A DNA stretch of 64,000 nucleotides, taken from Streptomyces dangxiongensis. GTDB lineage: Bacteria; Actinomycetota; Actinomycetes; Streptomycetales; Streptomycetaceae. The DNA is taken from contig NZ_CP033073.1 of the NCBI RefSeq assembly GCF_003675325.1, positions 4,216,001 through 4,280,000 of the forward strand, given 5' to 3'. The position numbers and the translations under genes are program-made. The notes beneath the pieces are model-generated. The model was given only the letters and a program-made list of their open reading frames with translations. It had not been told where the DNA came from and made no database searches. Positions 50,943-59,042 of this stretch are shown one piece after another (position 1 is the first letter of the stretch; every line of letters begins with the position of its first letter).

Positions 50943-51781
50943 GTCGATGGCTCGCACCGCATTTCCTCCAACATCCGCAGGATGAACGTCCGCGACTCGG
51001 CCGGGGGCAGGGCCACGTCGCGCACCGCATCATAAGTGCGCTGGAAACGCTCAACCATGGCTGGTTCCTCGATCAGTTCGCCGTGGACGTCGTTCTCGGC
51101 GTACGCCACTGTCCGGCTGTCCAGCAGGCGGAGGAACATCATGGCGGTGCTCGCCAAACCATGCGGACCGGCATCGAGCGGCAGCACCTGGAGCGTGACG
51201 TTCGGGCGCTCCGACACTGCGGCCAGGTATTCCAGTTGCTTCCGCCACTCCCGCTTGTCACGCAACCGAGTCCGCAACACCGCCTCGGAGAGGATGCTGC
51301 GGAACGTCGGTGCGTCGGCCCCCTTCAGCAACTCGCGTCGGCCGACTCGTGCTTCGACCTGCTGGTCCAGCTCCCGTCCCTCAAGGCCGCCCGCCGCGAG
51401 CGCCTCGCGTGCGTACGCTTCGGTCTGGAGGAGTCCAGGCGGCCTGCTCACGGCGTAGTGCCACAGGTTCATCGCCTCCGACTCCAGAACCATGTACCGC
51501 CGATACTGCTCCCTGAACTGCGTCGGATCGGCGACCGCCAGTTCCCACAGGGTCACCAGCAGGCCCGGCGTTCCGTAGTACTGGTCCAGTGCCTGTACGA
51601 CCTCGGGCCCGCCCAGGGTCTGGCCGCTCTCCATCTTGCTGAACTGGGACGAGTCCCAGCCCACCTCCTTGGCGAGGTCCCGCAGGGACAGGCCGCGTTC
51701 GTTCCTGAGGCGCCGTAGCTCCTCGGTGAACCGCGCCCTCGGCTCCTGGCTCCGTCCCGTGATCACCAGCCGTTGTGGCAT
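50939..51781 (-). CDS. XRE-family regulator with DUF5753 domain
   Basis: 280 residues. The N-terminal helix-turn-helix (about 17-72: FTEELRRLRNERGLSLRDLAKEVGWDSSQFSKMESG) is followed by a DUF5753 (Scr1-type) domain (about 95-275) with YMVLESEAMNLWHYAVSRPPGLLQTEAYAR and LQVLPLDAGPH. CAGGAG precedes the ATG. Its upstream region carries three copies of a 9-base repeat, probably its operator. Co-translated with the DUF397 gene. Confidence 0.94.
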   Translation of the reverse strand: MPQRLVITGRSQEPRARFTEELRRLRNERGLSLRDLAKEVGWDSSQFSKMESGQTLGGPEVVQALDQYYGTPGLLVTLWELAVADPTQFREQYRRYMVLESEAMNLWHYAVSRPPGLLQTEAYAREALAAGGLEGRELDQQVEARVGRRELLKGADAPTFRSILSEAVLRTRLRDKREWRKQLEYLAAVSERPNVTLQVLPLDAGPHGLASTAMMFLRLLDSRTVAYAENDVHGELIEEPAMVERFQRTYDAVRDVALPPAESRTFILRMLEEMRCEPST

Positions 51782-51791
51782 CGCGCTCCTG

Positions 51792-51830
51792 TTGAATTTG
51801 TTGAATTTGAGGGGCCCAGCGTTGAATTTG
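51792..51830. repeat. three direct repeats TTGAATTTG upstream of XRE gene
   Basis: TTGAATTTG occurs at 51792-51800, 51801-51809 and 51822-51830 (CAAATTCAA on the coding strand of the regulator). The AT-rich repeats stand out in 70%+ GC DNA and begin 11 bases before the start codon. They are probable XRE binding sites for autoregulation. Confidence 0.65.
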
Positions 51831-51947
51831 GGCCTCTCAGCAGCTCAAACGCGCTTTCCGTGGGCCATGCTCGTAGGCATTCCGAACACGCAGGGTAGTC
51901 CTACGTATGCGCTGTGTTCAGGCGTTCATGGAAAGGAGCAGGCCGCG

Positions 51948-52349
51948 ATGACAACGACGTCGGAGCCCCACGAGCCGGGACGTCTCCTCTACGACCCGGC
52001 CACCGACCGGGTCGGCGAGTACCGCGACCGGGTGGGCCCGTACGCGATGCTGCGCCCCGTCGGCGGTGGGGTGGAGTGGGAGGCCGACCCGGCGACGCTG
52101 CGTCCGGCCACGGACCGGGAGCGGCTCGGCGCGAGCGTCCGGGCCGTCAACCGCCGTACCGGGTCGCTGCCTTCGCTGCCGCCGCCGCTGGACGACGTCA
52201 GCCGGCCGCCGCGCCCCGTCCCCGGCTGTGCCGCCTGCGCGGAGCTGGCGGAGCGGCGGGAGGACGCGCGGACGGCGTACGACCGCAGCGCCGAGACCGA
52301 CGCCAACGTGCTGCTGCGTCAGCACCGGCGACAGGAGCACCGGGCATGA
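51948..52349 (+). CDS. conserved Streptomyces protein, XRE-associated, function unknown
   Basis: 133 residues. The N-terminal half has GRLLYDPATDRVGEYRDRVG and YAMLRPVGGGVEWEADP, a pattern I associate with small proteins encoded divergently from XRE regulators. The C-terminal half has CAACAELAERREDARTAYDR, a helical stretch with two Cys. AAGGAG upstream of ATG 51948. The last four bases overlap the next gene. No catalytic motif. Confidence 0.75.
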   Translation: MTTTSEPHEPGRLLYDPATDRVGEYRDRVGPYAMLRPVGGGVEWEADPATLRPATDRERLGASVRAVNRRTGSLPSLPPPLDDVSRPPRPVPGCAACAELAERREDARTAYDRSAETDANVLLRQHRRQEHRA

Positions 52350-52642
52350 CGGCCACCGGGGGACTGCCGTACGAGGAGTGCGTGCGGTGGGGGCGGCGCT
52401 CGCCGCGGGGCGCCGTGAGCCCGCGGCCGGCCTACGCCCTGCCGCCGTTCCGGCCGGGTGTGCGGGAGGTGCCGGTCGTCCCCGTGTTCCGGCCCGCGCC
52501 CCGGCCGTCCGCCGGCCGTCCCCCGCGCCGGGCCCGGCACCGGGTGGTCGACGGCGCGGCGGTGAGCGCCGTGCTCACCGCGCTCTGTGCCGCCGTGCTG
52601 CTCGTGACCGTGGTTCTCGCGACCGTCCGGACGCGCGGCTGA
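52346..52642 (+). CDS. small membrane-anchored protein, function unknown
   Basis: 98 residues. A basic, Pro-rich N-terminus is followed by one C-terminal membrane segment (AVSAVLTALCAAVLLVTVVLATV). ATG 52346 overlaps the upstream stop (ATGA) and AGGAG precedes it. Tail-anchored topology with the N-terminus in the cytoplasm is likely. Confidence 0.65.
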   Translation: MTATGGLPYEECVRWGRRSPRGAVSPRPAYALPPFRPGVREVPVVPVFRPAPRPSAGRPPRRARHRVVDGAAVSAVLTALCAAVLLVTVVLATVRTRG

Positions 52643-52664
52643 CGGAAGGTCAGGCAACAGCCGA

Positions 52665-52709
52665 AGGGCCGCACCCCCCACTGGCGTCCAACCCAGGGGA
52701 TGCGGCCCT
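52665..52709. terminator. hairpin between convergent genes
   Basis: AGGGCCGCA (52665-52673) pairs with TGCGGCCCT (52701-52709), with further C-run/G-run pairing inside the loop. It separates the plus-strand pair from the convergent DUF1416 gene. Confidence 0.65.
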
Positions 52710-52739
52710 CAGCCGTCGGTGGGTCCGCCCGCGGGCGGC

Positions 52740-53027
52740 TCAGACCGCGATGGCGACCTCGGCCAGGCCGCCCTGCTGGGCGACGACCGTGCGGTCGGCC
52801 GTGCCGCCCGGGATCAGCGCCCGCACGGTCCACGTGCCCTCGGCCGCGTAGAAGCGGAACTGGCCGGTCGCGGAGGTGGGCACCTCGGCGGTGAACTCGC
52901 CGGTCGAGTCGAGCAGTCGGACGTAACCGACCACGGGCTCGCCGTCGCGGGTCACCTGGCCCTGGATCGTGGTCTCACCGGGCTTGACGGTCGAGGCGTC
53001 CGGGCCGCCGGCCTTCGCTCCACACAT
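52740..53027 (-). CDS. DUF1416 protein downstream of sulfurtransferase
   Basis: 95 residues: MCGAKAGGP, then an Ig-like/carboxypeptidase-regulatory beta pattern (GQVTRDGEPVVGYVRLLDS, EFTAEVPTSATGQFRFYAAEG). DUF1416 proteins are regularly encoded directly after actinobacterial cysA/sseA sulfurtransferases, as here (45-base gap). The conserved N-terminal Cys could accept sulfur. Role unproven. Confidence 0.9.
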   Translation of the reverse strand: MCGAKAGGPDASTVKPGETTIQGQVTRDGEPVVGYVRLLDSTGEFTAEVPTSATGQFRFYAAEGTWTVRALIPGGTADRTVVAQQGGLAEVAIAV

Positions 53028-53072
53028 GCTGTCTCTCCAGAGGGGTCTGACCGGGAAGGTCGGTCGGATGGG

Positions 53073-53918
53073 TTACTTGCCGGAGCCGAGTTCGATCGGC
53101 ACGCCGACGAGGGAGCCGTACTCGGTCCAGGAGCCGTCGTAGTTCTTGACGTTCTCCACGCCGAGCAGCTCGTGCAGCACGAACCACGTCAGGGCCGAGC
53201 GCTCACCGATGCGGCAGTAGGCGATCGTGTCCTTGGCCAGGTCGACGTCCTCCGCGGCGTAGAGGGCCTTGAGGTCGTCGTCCGACTTGAACGTGCCGTC
53301 GTCGTTGGCGTTCTTCGACCACGGGATGTTCTTCGCGCTCGGCACGTGGCCCGGCCGCTGCGACTGCTCCTGCGGCAGGTGGGCCGGGGCGAGCAGCTTG
53401 CCGGAGAACTCGTCGGGCGAGCGGACGTCGACCAGGTTCTGCGCGCCGATCGCGGCGACGACGTCGTCCCGGAAGGCGCGGATCGCCTTGTTCTGCGGCT
53501 GGGCGGTGTAGTCGGTCTTCGGGCGCTCGGGGATCTCGTCACCGGCGACCAGTTCGCGGGCGTCCAGCTCCCACTTCTTGCGGCCGCCGTCGAGGAGCTT
53601 GACGTTCTCGTGGCCGTACAGCTTGAAGTACCAGTAGGCGTACGACGCGAACCAGTTGTTGTTGCCGCCGTAGAGGATCACCGTGTGGTCGTTGGCGATG
53701 CCCTTCTCCGACAGGAGCTTCTCGAAGCCCTCCTGGTCGACGAAGTCACGGCGGACCGGGTCCTGGAGGTCCTTGGTCCAGTCGATGCGGATCGCGTTCC
53801 GGATGTGGTTCTTCTCGTAGGCGGACGTGTCCTCGTCCACCTCGACGATCGCGATGGTCGGGTCGTCCAGGTGCTCCTGGAGCCAGTCGGCGTCGACCAG
53901 GACGTCGCTGCGGCTCAT
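53073..53918 (-). CDS. sseA: thiosulfate sulfurtransferase (rhodanese), SseA/CysA type
   Basis: 281 residues with two rhodanese domains. The catalytic Cys is in AYCRIGERSALTW (C-terminal domain). The inactive N-terminal domain contains IVEVDEDTSAYEKNHI and HTVILYGGNNNWFASYAYW. It transfers sulfane sulfur to cyanide or thiols. It heads the sseA-DUF1416 operon and has a short Cys-containing leader peptide 126 bases upstream, suggesting control by cysteine supply. Confidence 0.95.
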   Translation of the reverse strand: MSRSDVLVDADWLQEHLDDPTIAIVEVDEDTSAYEKNHIRNAIRIDWTKDLQDPVRRDFVDQEGFEKLLSEKGIANDHTVILYGGNNNWFASYAYWYFKLYGHENVKLLDGGRKKWELDARELVAGDEIPERPKTDYTAQPQNKAIRAFRDDVVAAIGAQNLVDVRSPDEFSGKLLAPAHLPQEQSQRPGHVPSAKNIPWSKNANDDGTFKSDDDLKALYAAEDVDLAKDTIAYCRIGERSALTWFVLHELLGVENVKNYDGSWTEYGSLVGVPIELGSGK

Positions 53919-54043
53919 GCTCTTTCTCCTCCGGGGCAGTTACGGCGGGGCGTGCGAAGTAGCGAGGGGCGCGCGCTCGGTGCCCGAGCGGCGCGCGGAT
54001 GCCCTGACGACAGGGCGGTGAGATGCGGGAGCCGGGCTTCCGC

Positions 54044-54124
54044 TCAGAAGGGGCGACAGAGCATGGCGGCAACGCGGCACAGGTCCACTGCCCGCCGCTT
54101 CGTGAGATCCGCCTGTCGCCTCAT
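54044..54124 (-). CDS. putative leader peptide upstream of sseA (26 aa)
   Basis: A 26-residue ORF whose core LTKRRAVDLCRVAAMLCR matches the recurrent actinobacterial leader-peptide pattern (DLCRVAAMLCR) found ahead of sulfur-assimilation genes. It contains two Cys codons (TGC, TGT) near the end. Ribosome stalling at these codons when cysteinyl-tRNA is scarce could control downstream sseA. The pattern is recalled from annotated putative leader peptides. The 126 bases to sseA were not resolved into a defined attenuator. Confidence 0.7.
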   Translation of the reverse strand: MRRQADLTKRRAVDLCRVAAMLCRPF

Positions 54125-54339
54125 GCCGTCGATCGTAGGGACGTACGGGCGGGCGTGTCACCGGCGTGTCATATGGCGAGACGCGATCGTCCGAATGGCG
54201 GGATACGGGAAGCGCCCGGCGATCCTCCGTGGACCTCCGGGCGCTCGCGCGGGTCGCCGCGCCTACGGTACGAGCGTGACCGTCTCGCTAGTCGGACAAT
54301 CGGTGTCCACCGGCGGTCCCGGCCCGCGGTGCCGGTCGT

Positions 54340-55077
54340 CTACCCCGCCAGCCTGACGTCCGAACCCTTCACGCTGATCTTCACGCCGTCGGACGCGGCC
54401 TGCACCTTGTCCAGCTTGATGCCGCCGGGCAGCCGGTCGATGGCCTGCTGGAAGTCGGTGATCTCACGGACACGGCTCTCGGCGACGGCGGCGGCGCCCA
54501 GCTTGGGCAGCGAGTCCGCGTGCACCTCGACCTTGTCGTTCACCACGGCCACCGAGCTGAGCACCGACACCGTCTGCGTCAGACCGAGGGACGAGACGGT
54601 TCCCTCCACCGCGACCTTGATCTTCCCGTTGCCGCCGTCGGAGAGCCCGACGATCCGGGCGGTGACCCCGGGGGCCACCTCGGTCGGTTCGGACTTGGCG
54701 GTCTTCAGCAGCTCGGCGTACGAGACCGTCGCGGTGCCGGTCGCGGTGTCCGCGGTGGCGGAGCTGTAGTCGCCGGAGAACCTCACGCCGTTCATGTGGG
54801 CCTTCAGGTCGTCCACCCGGATGGTCTGGCCGGCCTTGCCGGTCGCCGCCCGGTAGTCGTCGATGCCGACCTCGACGTCGTCGAGGGAGCCGCCCGCAAG
54901 CTGGGTGAGGAACGGGAAGCCCTTGATGTCCACGTCCGGGGTGGAGGCCAGGTTCTCCGACGCCTTCAGCTTGTCCGCCGCCTTGCCCTCCGCGAAGTGC
55001 ACGGCGACCCGGTCCGCGATCACGAACAGCCCGCCCAGGATCACGACGAGGATCAGCAGTATTCGCAGGGCGCGCAT
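54340..55077 (-). CDS. LmeA-like (DUF2993) lipid-binding membrane protein
   Basis: 245 residues. An N-terminal membrane anchor (ILLILVVILGGLFVIADRVAV) is followed by a DUF2993 domain of about 210 residues, starting ASENLASTPDVDIKGFPFLTQLAGG and including DVEVGIDDY and HMNGVRFSGDYSS, the pattern of mycobacterial LmeA, which binds phospholipid in the envelope. GGGGGA before the start at 55077. The 215 bases between its stop and the leader peptide hold no gene that I can support. Confidence 0.88.
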   Translation of the reverse strand: MRALRILLILVVILGGLFVIADRVAVHFAEGKAADKLKASENLASTPDVDIKGFPFLTQLAGGSLDDVEVGIDDYRAATGKAGQTIRVDDLKAHMNGVRFSGDYSSATADTATGTATVSYAELLKTAKSEPTEVAPGVTARIVGLSDGGNGKIKVAVEGTVSSLGLTQTVSVLSSVAVVNDKVEVHADSLPKLGAAAVAESRVREITDFQQAIDRLPGGIKLDKVQAASDGVKISVKGSDVRLAG

Positions 55078-55207
55078 GTGGTGGGTCCCCCGGGTCGGTG
55101 ACGGTGGTCGGTATGCGTACGTCTACGCCACGGTAACCCCCCGGGTCCCGGGCGGACGGTCATTGTCGATCAGTTGTGACAGGGCCCGCCGGACCTACCC
55201 TGGAAGC

Positions 55208-55471
55208 ATGTACGCCCGGCGGCGGCACCTCTACTTCGCCATGATGGGGATCTGCATCGTCCTCTTCGTCCTGGCGTGGGGGGTCGTGCGCATGTGGTCC
55301 GTGCCGGCGGCCGTCGGCATGTGCGTCGTGGCCATGGTCATCCCGCCCGTCGCGGCGATGGTCGCCAACCGCCGGGGTCCGGAGGACCGCTGGTGGGACG
55401 ACCCCTCGGGGGACCCGGAGTCGGACGACTGGTGGGACGAGCTGGACGGCAGGAAACGCCCGCGCCGCTGA
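55208..55471 (+). CDS. DUF3099 small membrane protein
   Basis: 87 residues with two membrane segments (LYFAMMGICIVLFVLAWGVV and VPAAVGMCVVAMVIPPVAAMV), then an acidic Trp-rich tail (DDPSGDPESDDWWDELDG). Start 55208 has TACCCT six bases upstream, TTGTGA at 55174-55179 as -35 with a 16-base spacer, and no Shine-Dalgarno, so it is a well-formed leaderless promoter. Function unknown. Confidence 0.85.
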   Translation: MYARRRHLYFAMMGICIVLFVLAWGVVRMWSVPAAVGMCVVAMVIPPVAAMVANRRGPEDRWWDDPSGDPESDDWWDELDGRKRPRR

Positions 55472-55528
55472 AGCCCCGGTGCGGCTGCCCGGACGACGGC
55501 GGCCGTCCCGTGGAGCGGCGGGCGGGGC

Positions 55529-55891
55529 TCAGTACACGAGCGCCTGGGTGTCGTCGGCCAGCGCCTCCTGCACGAACACCTGCGCACCCGCGATCCGTAC
55601 GCCCTCGATGACGTCCTTCTCCGTGATCTCCCGGCGGGCGGCGCACTGCGTGCACAGCGTGACGCGTCCGGCCGCGAGGACGGAGTCGATCAGGTCCGGC
55701 AGCGGCGCCGCGTGCGGCAGTTCGAACTCGGCCGCCCGGCCCGGCAGCGCGAACCAGGACGACTCCCCGGTCAGCCACAGCGAGACCTCGACGCCACTGG
55801 CCACGGCAACCGCGGCCACCGTGAACGCCTGCGAGCAGCGCTCGGGGGCGTCCGCCCCGGCCGTCACCTTGATCACGAGCTTTTTCGCCAT
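55529..55891 (-). CDS. DsrE-family sulfur relay-like protein
   Basis: 120 residues. DsrE/F-like fold pattern: KLVIKVTAGADAPERCSQAF, SGVEVSLWLTGESSWF, then the Cys pair in VTLCTQCAARREI near residue 80 that would carry sulfane sulfur or bind metal. ATG 55891 is the start giving the conserved N-terminus; a longer frame upstream is antisense to other genes. Convergent with the DUF3099 gene. Confidence 0.85.
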   Translation of the reverse strand: MAKKLVIKVTAGADAPERCSQAFTVAAVAVASGVEVSLWLTGESSWFALPGRAAEFELPHAAPLPDLIDSVLAAGRVTLCTQCAARREITEKDVIEGVRIAGAQVFVQEALADDTQALVY

Positions 55892-55961
55892 GACCGAATC
55901 GTAATCCGCTTGCCCCCAACTGCATGCGCATGCCATCCGCCACGTCGTGCCATGCGCGGAG

Positions 55962-56108
55962 ATGAAGCCGTACGGCGCCGAGCAGCTCCGGCAGGCGCAC
56001 CTCGTGGCCGGGGACACCGTCGCGATCATCACCCAGGCCCGCAAGGGCGGGACGAACGCCGTCCCGTTCCGGCAGGCCGTGACCCTCCAGACCGAGCTGC
56101 TCACCTGA
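55962..56108 (+). pseudogene. possible gene fragment (48 codons)
   Basis: A 48-codon open frame MKPYGAEQLRQAHLVAGDTV through TELLT lies between the divergent dsrE and small-protein genes. Composition is protein-like but it has no ribosome-binding site and no family I recognise, and upstream codons in frame also look protein-like back to a stop at 55902. It may be the tail of a lost gene or a spurious ORF. Confidence 0.25.
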
Positions 56109-56194
56109 GCCGACCTCGTCGGGAGGGTGGGGCCCGGGCCGCGTAAGCTGGTCTGCGGCTCTGTCGTCCGTCCACCTTCGCTCAAGGAGCACCC

Positions 56195-56293
56195 GTGGAA
56201 CTCTTCTACGAAATCCTGCTCGTCCTGGTCTGCGTCGGCGTGCTCGCCTTCGCCGGTCTGACCGTGAAGAAGCTGTACCAGGGCCAGCGCTGA
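56195..56293 (+). CDS. 32-residue single-pass membrane protein
   Basis: GTG 56195 has AAGGAG seven bases upstream and encodes a 32-residue peptide: a membrane helix (YEILLVLVCVGVLAFAGLTV) and a basic tail KKLYQGQR. It lies 25 bases before the FABP-type gene and is probably co-transcribed. Small, but the ribosome-binding site, GC3 pattern and clean topology support it. Confidence 0.75.
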   Translation: MELFYEILLVLVCVGVLAFAGLTVKKLYQGQR

Positions 56294-56318
56294 CCCACCC
56301 CAAGGAAAGCTGTCGCTC

Positions 56319-56897
56319 ATGATCGAGATCCCGTCCGACCTGCACAAGGACCTCGTCCCGCTCGTTTTCCTGCTCGGCAACTGGGCCGGCGCGGGCGTGC
56401 ACGACTTCCCCGGCTCGCAGAAGTGCAACTTCGGGCAGGAGGTCGCCTTCACCCACGACGGCCGGGACTTCCTCGAGTACCGCTCCCACACCTGGGTACT
56501 GGACGACGACGGCAACAAGGTGCGCCCGCTGGAGTCCGAGCACGGCTTCTGGCGGATCGACGCCGAACGCAAGGTCGAGGTGACGATGACCCGCGACGAC
56601 GGCGTCATCGAGATCTGGTACGGCGAGCTGGCCGACAAGAAGCCCCAGATCGACCTGGTGACGGACGCCGTCGCCCGCACGGCCGCCTCGCAGCCCTACA
56701 GCGGTGGCAAGCGGCTGTACGGGTACGTGAAGGGCGACCTGATGTGGGTCGGCGAGAAGCAGACCCCCGAGGTCCCGCTGCGTCCCTACATGTCGGCCCA
56801 GCTCAAAAAGGTCGTCACCCCCGACGACGACGTCGAGCGCTGGGCGAAGGCCCTGCCGGACGACCTCCCGGACGACGGCATCGCCTTCTTCAAGTAG
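56319..56897 (+). CDS. FABP/nitrobindin-family beta-barrel protein
   Basis: 192 residues. The family's GNWAGAG (GXWXGXG) motif is at residues 21-27, followed by alternating beta strands (FGQEVAFTHDGRDFLEYRSHTWVL, GFWRIDAERKVEVTMT) of a ten-stranded barrel, ending YMSAQLKKV. Related nitrobindins bind heme, with a His on the C-terminal strands. I do not see the usual HG dyad here, so heme binding is uncertain. AAGGAAAG precedes the ATG. Downstream of the 32-residue membrane protein. Confidence 0.88.
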   Translation: MIEIPSDLHKDLVPLVFLLGNWAGAGVHDFPGSQKCNFGQEVAFTHDGRDFLEYRSHTWVLDDDGNKVRPLESEHGFWRIDAERKVEVTMTRDDGVIEIWYGELADKKPQIDLVTDAVARTAASQPYSGGKRLYGYVKGDLMWVGEKQTPEVPLRPYMSAQLKKVVTPDDDVERWAKALPDDLPDDGIAFFK

Positions 56898-56982
56898 GCC
56901 CCCGCCGCCCACGGCCCACCGGTCACCGCCGGCCCCACCGGTCACCCCTGGCCCACCGGCCGGGTGGTCCTAGACTTCCAGT

Positions 56983-57421
56983 GTGGTGAGCACCGACTGG
57001 AAGAGCGACCTCAGGCAGCGCGGCTACCGGCTGACGCCGCAGCGCCAGCTTGTCCTCGAAGCCGTGGACACCCTCGAACACGCGACCCCCGACGACATCC
57101 TCGTGGAAGTGAGGAAGACGGCGTCGGGGGGTCAACATCTCCACCGTCTACCGGACGCTGGAGCTGCTGGAGGAGCTGGGCCTGGTCAGCCACGCCCACC
57201 TCGGCCACGGCGCGCCCACCTACCACCTCGCCGACCGCCACCACCATCTGCACCTGGTGTGCCGGGACTGCGAGAACGTCATCGAGGCGGACACCGGGGT
57301 GGCCGCGGAGTTCACAGCCAAGCTGCGCGAGCAGTTCGGTTTCGACACCGACCTGAAGCACTTCGCGATCTTCGGCCGGTGCCAGGACTGCTCCCTGAAG
57401 GGCTCGACCACCTCGTCGTAG
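56983..57421 (+). pseudogene. nur: Fur-family nickel regulator Nur, one-base frameshift
   Basis: With one G removed from the run G6 at 57126-57131, the gene gives an intact 145-residue Fur protein. The N-terminal winged helix is LRQRGYRLTPQRQLVLEAVD, then NISTVYRTLELLEELGLV. The metal site is YHLADRHHHLHLVCRDC with a second CQDC pair. His-rich HHHLH and the position before ygfZ match S. coelicolor Nur (recalled SCO4179). As given, translation from 56983 leaves the frame after ASGG. TAGACT six bases before the GTG suggests a leaderless mRNA. Confidence 0.8.
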
Positions 57422-57430
57422 TCTTGCGGT

Positions 57431-58396
57431 ATGAAGAGCCCCCTGTTGTCCCTGCCCGGCGCCGTCCCCGCCGAGGGCGTGGACGAAGGCGTCGCCGCCC
57501 ACTACGGCGACCTGTTCCGCGAGCAGCGTGCCCTCGCCGACGGCACCGGCTTCGTCGACCTCTCGCACCGCGGTGTCGTCACCGTCACCGGCGAGGACCG
57601 GCTGAGCTGGCTGCACCTGCTGCTCACCCAGCACGTCAGCGAACTGCCCGCCGGTGAGGCCACCGAGGCCCTGATCCTCTCCGCGAACGGACACATCGAG
57701 CACGCGCTGTACCTGGTGGACGACGGCACGACCGTCTGGGCACACGTGGAACCCGGCACCCAGGAAGCGCTGATCGCGTACCTGGAGTCGATGAAGTTCT
57801 TCTACCGGGTGGAGGTCGCCGACCGGACCGCCGACATCGCCGTGGTCCACCTGCCCGCCGGCTCGATCACCGAGCCGCCCGAGGACGCGGTCGTCCGCGA
57901 GACGGCGTACGGCCGTGACCTGTTCCTGCCGCGCGCCGCGCTGGAGGACTTCGCCGCCGGACACGGGCCGGCCGCCGGCATCCTCGCCCACGAGGCGCTG
58001 CGCGTGGAGCACCACCGGCCCCGGCTCGGCTTCGAGACCGACCACCGCACCATCCCCCACGAGCTGGGCTGGATCGGCACGGCCGTCCACCTCCAGAAGG
58101 GCTGCTACCGGGGGCAGGAGACCGTGGCCCGGGTGCACAACCTGGGCAAGCCGCCCCGACGGCTGGTCTTCCTGCACCTGGACGGCAGTGAGGTCCACCT
58201 GCCGCCGGCGGGCACGGAGATCCGCCTCGCGGACGAGGAGCCCGACGGCCGGAAGATCGGGTTCGTCACCACGTCCGTACGCCACCACGAACTGGGGCCG
58301 GTGGCCCTGGCCCTGGTCAAGCGGAACGTGCCGGTCGACGCGCGGCTCCTGGCCGGCGACACGGCCGCCGCCCAGGAAGTCGTCGTGGCGCCCTAG
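57431..58396 (+). CDS. ygfZ: folate-binding YgfZ/GcvT-like protein
   Basis: 321 residues. The YgfZ hallmark KGCYRGQETVARVHNLGKPPR is present, with the GcvT-like folate-binding core (FVDLSHRGVVTVTGEDRLSWLHLLLTQHV and FYRVEVADRTADIAVVH). It helps maintain Fe-S enzymes by a tetrahydrofolate-dependent process. The start ATG has TAGTCT exactly six bases upstream, and that box overlaps the nur stop codon, so it has its own leaderless promoter inside the end of nur. Confidence 0.94.
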   Translation: MKSPLLSLPGAVPAEGVDEGVAAHYGDLFREQRALADGTGFVDLSHRGVVTVTGEDRLSWLHLLLTQHVSELPAGEATEALILSANGHIEHALYLVDDGTTVWAHVEPGTQEALIAYLESMKFFYRVEVADRTADIAVVHLPAGSITEPPEDAVVRETAYGRDLFLPRAALEDFAAGHGPAAGILAHEALRVEHHRPRLGFETDHRTIPHELGWIGTAVHLQKGCYRGQETVARVHNLGKPPRRLVFLHLDGSEVHLPPAGTEIRLADEEPDGRKIGFVTTSVRHHELGPVALALVKRNVPVDARLLAGDTAAAQEVVVAP

Positions 58397-58426
58397 CTCT
58401 CCCGGCGTCCCGGGTCTCCCGGTGTC

Positions 58427-58852
58427 CTAGACCTCCAGCAGTACGGTGAACGGGCCGTCGTTCGTCAGCGACACCCGCATCCGCGCGCCGAAACGGCCCG
58501 TCGCCACCGTCGCGCCCAGCGCCCGCAGCCGGGCCACCACCTCGTCCACCAACGGCTCGGCGGCCTCGCCCGGGGCCGCCGCGTTCCAGGTGGGCCGGCG
58601 GCCCTTGCGGGCGTCGCCGTAGAGGGTGAACTGACTGATCACCAGCAGCGGGGCGGCGGTGTCGCTGCATGACCTCTCGTCGTGCAGCATCCGCAGCGTC
58701 CACAGCTTGCGGGCCAGCCGGTCCGCCTTCTCCGGGGTGTCCTCGTGGGTCACCCCGACGAGGACGCACAGTCCCTCGCCCTCGATCGCGCCCACCGTCT
58801 CGCCGTCCACGACGACGCTCGCGCCGTCCACTCTCTGCACCACCGCACGCAT
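58427..58852 (-). CDS. dtd: D-aminoacyl-tRNA deacylase
   Basis: 141 residues, family length. Both active-site motifs are present: [19 protein letters not shown] and the C-terminal [11 protein letters not shown] (Gly-cisPro-like NxGPFT). It removes D-amino acids and glycine wrongly attached to tRNA. Start 58852 gives the conserved [18 protein letters not shown]. Convergent with ygfZ. Confidence 0.96.
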   Translation of the reverse strand: MRAVVQRVDGASVVVDGETVGAIEGEGLCVLVGVTHEDTPEKADRLARKLWTLRMLHDERSCSDTAAPLLVISQFTLYGDARKGRRPTWNAAAPGEAAEPLVDEVVARLRALGATVATGRFGARMRVSLTNDGPFTVLLEV

Positions 58853-59042
58853 GCGGACCATCATGCCCGGTGCCGCACCCCCGGTTACGGGGGCCACCGG
58901 GGGCCGCGGAGGGGACCGCGGCAGGCCCAATTTGGTTCTGTTACCGCCTATCTGGGGCTGTTCGGGGGTACTAGGTCACATAGTGGCCGGTTGGGGTGGC
59001 ACGATGCTGTCACACGCCGGGCGAGGGGACGGTCACCACCTG

